From NCBI GenBank assembly GCA_012512865.1, contig JAAZDH010000100.1, forward strand, positions 1 to 6,764: a stretch of 6,764 nt of DNA, given 5' to 3'. The notes beneath the pieces are model-generated. The model was given only the letters and a program-made list of their open reading frames with translations. It was not told where the DNA came from and ran no database searches. A program made the translations under genes and the position numbers. The DNA is from Clostridiaceae bacterium (lineage in GTDB: Bacteria; Bacillota; Clostridia; Acetivibrionales; DUMC01). Of the stretch, positions 6,315-6,764 are shown one piece after another. Every line of letters starts with the position of its first letter. Position 1 is the stretch's first letter.

Positions 6315-6358
6315 TCTATCACCTCAAAGCTTTATGACGCATCTATCTACCTATGTTC

Positions 6359-6367
6359 ATTATAACA
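6359..6367 (-). promoter_or_regulatory. Extended -10 promoter for the membrane-protein gene
   Basis: On the minus strand TATAAT (complement of 6359-6364) is preceded by TGT (6365-6367), giving an extended -10 element TGnTATAAT about 45 bp upstream of the TTG start. A TCGACA at 6390-6385 resembles a -35 box, but its spacing (20 bp) is long, so the extended -10 probably carries recognition. Confidence 0.55.
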
Positions 6368-6436
6368 TATGAAGAAACTTCCTTTGTCGAGATGAAACCT
6401 GCCTATCGGCATTGTAAATATTTTTCGTTTTACCCC

Positions 6437-6465
6437 TTTTATTCGAACGTATGTTCGTGTATAAT
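6437..6465 (+). promoter_or_regulatory. SOS-controlled promoter of the polymerase gene
   Basis: The -10 box is TATAAT (6460-6465). A weak -35 box TTTTAT (6437-6442) lies 17 bp upstream. The spacer is filled by the LexA box at 6444-6457, so bound LexA would block RNA polymerase directly. The -10 ends 58 bp before the ATG. Confidence 0.75.
6444..6457. promoter_or_regulatory. LexA (DinR-type) SOS box
   Basis: CGAACGTATGTTCG is a perfect match to the Gram-positive SOS operator CGAAC-N4-GTTCG, with 5-bp perfect arms. It lies between the -35 and -10 of the polymerase promoter. It is the best single indicator that the host is a Firmicute or relative. It may also affect the divergent membrane-protein promoter about 80 bp away, but there is no direct sign of that. 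Confidence 0.9.
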
Positions 6466-6507
6466 ATATTTACCAGTATAATCTTCTACAGTTGGCAGCT
6501 TGTGGGT

Positions 6508-6514
6508 GGGAGGT
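6508..6514 (+). promoter_or_regulatory. Ribosome binding site of the polymerase gene
   Basis: GGGAGGT is a strong Shine-Dalgarno match ending 9 nt before ATG 6524. It fixes the start and argues against a later start at the internal Met (residue 7), which would cut into the HID motif. Confidence 0.8.
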
Positions 6515-6523
6515 TGAAGCAGT

Positions 6524-6764
6524 ATGCAAAACAGGATAATAATGCACATAGACGTGAACTCCGCCTTCCTTTCGTGGCAGGCGGTTTATAACCTCCAGAG
6601 GGGTCATTCGGTGGACCTCCGGGAAATACCTTCCGCGGTGGGAGGAAACCAGGCCACCCGGCACGGCATAATACTCGCGAGGTCCATGCCGGCAAAAAAG
6701 TATGGTGTCAAAACCGGCGAAACGGTCTGGGAAGCCAAAAACAAGTGCCCGCAGCTTTTGCTGG
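6524..6764 (+). CDS. Y-family DNA polymerase (DinB/UmuC-type), N-terminal part
   Basis: The first 80 residues of a translesion DNA polymerase are present; the gene runs off the window edge. ATG 6524 follows GGGAGGT (6508-6514). Near the start, HIDVNSAFLSW contains the metal-binding Asp (D10) and an aromatic residue at the steric-gate position (F15) that excludes ribonucleotides. Further on, VGGNQATRHGIILARS and AKKYGVKTGE match the conserved finger/palm segment of DinB- and UmuC-like polymerases. The catalytic Asp-Glu pair lies beyond the window. These enzymes copy damaged templates with low fidelity during the SOS response, which agrees with the LexA box in its promoter. The segment is about 54% GC, far above everything to its left, so it is probably host core sequence. 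The choice between DinB (Pol IV) and a UmuC-like relative is open. Confidence 0.92.
   Translation, partial: MQNRIIMHIDVNSAFLSWQAVYNLQRGHSVDLREIPSAVGGNQATRHGIILARSMPAKKYGVKTGETVWEAKNKCPQLLL

Noticed and set aside
6470..6695. Two minus-strand frames of 64 and 69 residues at the right edge
   Set aside because: Antisense shadows of the polymerase coding sequence; the + frame carries the conserved Y-family motifs.

Overview
The window looks like an AT-rich accessory island in a Firmicutes (Bacillota) chromosome, probably of a clostridial lineage. The evidence is strong Shine-Dalgarno sites, a TTG start, and a perfect Gram-positive-type LexA/SOS box in front of a Y-family DNA polymerase gene. The polymerase segment at the right edge is about 54% GC by hand count. 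The neighbouring membrane-protein gene is about 24% in sampled lines, the recombinase genes are about 37-44%, and the left flank is about 20-35%. The right-hand gene is therefore probably host core sequence and the rest acquired DNA. Species cannot be named from this.

Layout: positions 1-948 hold no convincing gene. They contain a perfect 16-6-16 inverted repeat (631-668), a degenerate SOS-box-like sequence (610-623), an orphan Shine-Dalgarno site, and a hairpin just upstream of the first gene. Positions 949-5517 hold five consecutive tyrosine recombinase (XerC/D-like, phage-integrase family) genes on the + strand. The first (949-1803) has lost its catalytic tyrosine and the usual HxxR residues. 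The other four form two consecutive pairs, called here A1-B1 (2021-2920, 2917-3753) and A2-B2 (3779-4669, 4684-5517). A1 resembles A2 and B1 resembles B2, and genes within each pair are overlapping or nearly so. A rho-independent terminator follows at 5641-5681. A convergent minus-strand gene (5850-6314) encodes a small multi-pass membrane protein of unknown function. It is divergent from the partial Y-family polymerase gene (6524 to the window end), whose promoter is overlaid by the SOS box.

Interpretation: the A and B products of each pair are probably co-translated and may act together as a heteromeric recombinase, as XerC and XerD do. No cargo gene is present, which recalls recombinase-only elements such as the RIT (recombinase-in-trio) family. 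A two-plus-two arrangement with a dead leading recombinase is not one I can match to a named element. The 16-6-16 palindrome has the geometry of a tyrosine-recombinase core site (two arms around a 6-bp spacer) and is a candidate substrate, which is inference only.
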